NCBI GenBank assembly: GCA_965216965.1
Contig: CBDCGX010000009.1
Span: 1 to 59,792 of the forward strand
Source: CBDAKK01 sp965216965
GTDB lineage: Bacteria; Spirochaetota; Spirochaetia; WTKD01; G963693115
Length of the DNA: 59,792 nucleotides
Direction: 5' to 3'
The notes beneath the pieces were generated by a model that was not told where the DNA came from, made no database searches, and was given only the letters and a program-made list of their open reading frames with translations. Numbering within the stretch: position 1 is the first letter of the stretch; each line of letters opens with the position of its first letter. Positions 57,562 to 59,792 of this stretch are shown here, piece after piece. The position numbers and the translations under genes are program-made.

Positions 57562-59265
57562 TTATTCTTTATCTTTTAAAAATTCTGGAAATGCTTTCAA
57601 GAGATCTTGTGTTGTCTTTGCTTGGGGGTTGTTTTGTATTTTTCCAACAGAATCACACTCGACAATATGCCCATTCTCCATTACCGCTACTCTATCGCAT
57701 AGATAAAATATAAGTGCAATATCATGAGTAATAAAAATCAGTGTAAGCGAAAACTCGTTCTTTAGTTGAGTTAATAAATCTGTTAATTCCCTGTGAGTAG
57801 ACACATCAAGTGAAGATGTAATTTCATCGCACACAAGAATTCTTGGAGCATGAATAAGTGCCCGCGCAATAGCAATACGTTGGCGCTGCCCTCCCGAAAA
57901 ATATGAAGGATATCGATTCATGCTATCTTCAGACAATCCCACCTTTCTAAGCATATTTACACTTTCTTCATATATTCTATTGCGTTTCTGTTTGCTTGCA
58001 AGATTCTTATATTGAGAAGAATACCATAAACTATACATAAACTGATTCTCTATCTTTACCCGTGGATTTAACGACCGAGAAGGATCTTGAAATATTATTT
58101 TCACTTCGTCTCTATATTTTTTTAGATCATGCTTAGTACACGAACCAAGCATATACTCTGTATTATGATTATCTCTATATTTTATGATTCCTGAACTTGG
58201 CTTCTCATCGGCAAGCAACATTCGAGCAAGTGTGCTTTTCCCACTTCCAGATACTCCCACCATTCCAAAACATTCTCCCTCATAGATATTAAGATGTATA
58301 TCATTCAATGCTTGTACAGTACTATCTTTTTTATTGAAGAATCCTCCATGAAGAAAATACTTTTTATATATTCCTTCTGTAGAAAGGATGGGAGAGCCAT
58401 GTGTTTTTTTCTCTTTATGAGAAAACTCTTTAATTGTAATGAGCGAATCAACTAACAATTTTGTATATTGATGTTTGGGATTATTAAGAACAGCCTCTGC
58501 TTTCCCAGATTCAACAACAGAACCATTTCTCATTATCAATAACGTATTCACTCTTTCACTAGCAAGCATTATGTCATGTGTAATAAAAATAATTGAAAGA
58601 TTATATTTATCTTTTAATTCATCCAAAATATCCATTACCCTTTTCTGAACAATACTATCAAGTGCTGTAGTAGGTTCATCAGCAATAATAATTGAAGGGT
58701 TTGTGCATATTGAAAGAGCAATCATTACTCTCTGCACCATACCCCCAGAAAATTGATGGAAAAAACTATCAAGACGATTCTTTGCGTTCTCTATACCAAC
58801 ATCTTCTAACACCTTTACGGCAATAGTTTCAACCTCTTGTTTACTTATATGCGGGTCATGCGCCCGCAAGGTTTCGTTAAAGGTAGCACGTATTGTGTAT
58901 AATGGGTCATACGATCTACTTGGCTCTTGAGGGATATAAGCAATTTCTTTTCCCCGTATCATCTGCATACTATTCTCTGATATGTTATGAATGTTTTTCC
59001 CTTTATAAAGAATATATTCGCTTTTTAGTTTTGCATTGTGTGGTAATAACCCCATAAGTGCAAGCATGCTAACACTCTTTCCACTTCCACTTTCTCCTAC
59101 TATGCCCATCATCTCACCTTTATTTAATGAGAAGTGTAGATCTTTTACAGCAATTATATTATCACTATGTGGCATAACAAATGTGACCGACATGTTTTGT
59201 ACTTCTAAAATGTGCTTTCCTTTTACCACAGGAATGCTTTTCATAGGATTCTTATCTTTTAGCAT
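57562..59265 (-). CDS. Oligopeptide ABC transporter, fused double ATPase (DppD-DppF type)
   Basis: A 567-residue protein with two complete ATPase domains. The first has GESGSGKSVSML, HQFSGGMVQRVMIALS and IIADEPTTALD; the second has GVSGSGKSTLARML, YFSGGQRQRIAIARAL and LVCDEITSSLD. This is the fused form of the DppD/OppD and DppF/OppF ATPases (YejF-like). Each domain continues into the usual peptide-transporter extension. It lies 20 bases after the permease gene on the same strand. It powers uptake of peptides, or perhaps of other small solutes such as nickel or microcin. Confidence 0.9.
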   Translation of the reverse strand: MLKDKNPMKSIPVVKGKHILEVQNMSVTFVMPHSDNIIAVKDLHFSLNKGEMMGIVGESGSGKSVSMLALMGLLPHNAKLKSEYILYKGKNIHNISENSMQMIRGKEIAYIPQEPSRSYDPLYTIRATFNETLRAHDPHISKQEVETIAVKVLEDVGIENAKNRLDSFFHQFSGGMVQRVMIALSICTNPSIIIADEPTTALDSIVQKRVMDILDELKDKYNLSIIFITHDIMLASERVNTLLIMRNGSVVESGKAEAVLNNPKHQYTKLLVDSLITIKEFSHKEKKTHGSPILSTEGIYKKYFLHGGFFNKKDSTVQALNDIHLNIYEGECFGMVGVSGSGKSTLARMLLADEKPSSGIIKYRDNHNTEYMLGSCTKHDLKKYRDEVKIIFQDPSRSLNPRVKIENQFMYSLWYSSQYKNLASKQKRNRIYEESVNMLRKVGLSEDSMNRYPSYFSGGQRQRIAIARALIHAPRILVCDEITSSLDVSTHRELTDLLTQLKNEFSLTLIFITHDIALIFYLCDRVAVMENGHIVECDSVGKIQNNPQAKTTQDLLKAFPEFLKDKE

Positions 59266-59285
59266 ATTTTTCTTTCCTACACATT

Positions 59286-59792
59286 TTACTTATAATCTCC
59301 TGTATGATGTGGATCAAAAACATCTCTCAATCGCTCTCCTAAAAGGACATAAGCAAACATAACTAGTACTAAAAACACCCCAGGAAGCAGTAGCCACGGG
59401 TATTGTTTAAGCATATCTAATTGTATTGCATCTCTACTAAGAAGCGATCCCCAACTAACAGAAGGATCTACAATACCTAATCCTAGATAACTCAATGCTG
59501 TCTCTCCTAATATGAAAGCAGGTATGCCAAGAGATACACTTATAATGAGAATGCTTGTAAGATGAGGCATAATATGATATATTACAATAAAAAAAGAAGG
59601 CATATTATCAAGACGAGCAGCACTAACAAAGTCTTCACGCTTAATACTATGTATCATGCCTCTTACCATCCGTGCTGTGCTCGGAAATCCAATCATTGAT
59701 AAGATAATCGTGATTAAAAAAAATGTCTGTGCCGATGAAATATCATCAAGCAATATTCCTCTTAAAAATAAGATAATATATAACCCTGGAAG
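59286..59792 (-). CDS. Oligopeptide ABC transporter permease (DppC-like), partial
   Basis: The C-terminal part of a binding-protein-dependent permease; the frame is open to the window edge, so the start is outside. The EAA loop is seen in REDFVSAARLDNMPSFFIVIYHIMPH, followed by membrane segments, and the DppC-like end SYLGLGIVDPSVSWGSLL and LGERLRDVFDPH. It forms the channel together with a DppB-type partner expected further upstream, beyond the window. Confidence 0.88.
   Translation of the reverse strand, partial: LPGLYIILFLRGILLDDISSAQTFFLITIILSMIGFPSTARMVRGMIHSIKREDFVSAARLDNMPSFFIVIYHIMPHLTSILIISVSLGIPAFILGETALSYLGLGIVDPSVSWGSLLSRDAIQLDMLKQYPWLLLPGVFLVLVMFAYVLLGERLRDVFDPHHTGDYK

Overview
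The window is AT-rich chromosomal DNA from a spirochaete, most likely a host-associated Treponema relative. This rests on gene content and order rather than on any search. The markers are a class I lysyl-tRNA synthetase, a FabV/Ter-type enoyl-CoA reductase, the order phoH-ybeY-tlyC-TPR protein-argS, a GldA/GldF/GldG-like ABC set followed by a DUF4340 gene, a YaaR-bactofilin-M23 peptidase cluster, and many lipoproteins. No rRNA, CRISPR array, prophage or intact insertion sequence was seen.

Bases 1-5600 are the unusual part: a tandem array of near-identical cassettes, all on the minus strand, which runs off the left edge of the window. Each full cassette has its own promoter (TTGACA-17-TAACAT), a Shine-Dalgarno site, a lipoprotein signal peptide, a seven-bladed RCC1-type beta-propeller and a 3' inverted repeat. 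Cassette borders fall at 1, 1660, 3286, 3629 and 5315. Copy 3 (3756-5129) is intact and carries a (CT)25 repeat inside the signal-peptide coding region. Copy 2 has (CT)23, which puts the ATG out of frame and ends translation right after the tract; it also has a weakened ribosome site and an internal frameshift. Copy 1 has lost the tract and the ATG and has a one-base shift at the lipobox cysteine. Two more units are only 3' remnants. This looks like a phase-variable and recombining family of surface lipoproteins with one copy ON and the others as silent stock.

Bases 5637-15424 hold phoU, an EEP-family phosphohydrolase, a ClpP-like protease, era, rpiA, lysK split by a frameshift, a 600-bp gap with a possible decayed transposase end, a large unknown lipoprotein with an (AT)7 tract at its start, and a solitary trpE-like gene. 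Bases 15450-25073 hold the Gld-like ABC operon, a GT17 glycosyltransferase, rnz, fabV and argS. Bases 25086-34366 hold the TPR/tlyC/ybeY/phoH block and a complete livKHMGF branched-chain amino acid importer whose promoter lies in a 21-bp perfect inverted repeat.

Bases 34530-48188 hold purA, folD, an LCP-family protein, a LapA-like membrane protein, a TPR/SPOR-like exported protein, a lipoprotein, an adenylate/guanylate cyclase, plsC and a heterodimeric ABC exporter pair. Bases 48205-59792 hold the YaaR-bactofilin-M23 envelope module, tatD, a run of envelope proteins of unknown function ending the recN operon, nadK, a DegT-like protein without its catalytic lysine, tRNA-Ile(GAT), and an oligopeptide ABC transporter cut by the window edge.

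A theme across the window is simple-sequence tracts near the 5' ends of surface or envelope genes: (CT)n, (AT)7, G7, G9 and A10. These are candidate contingency loci.
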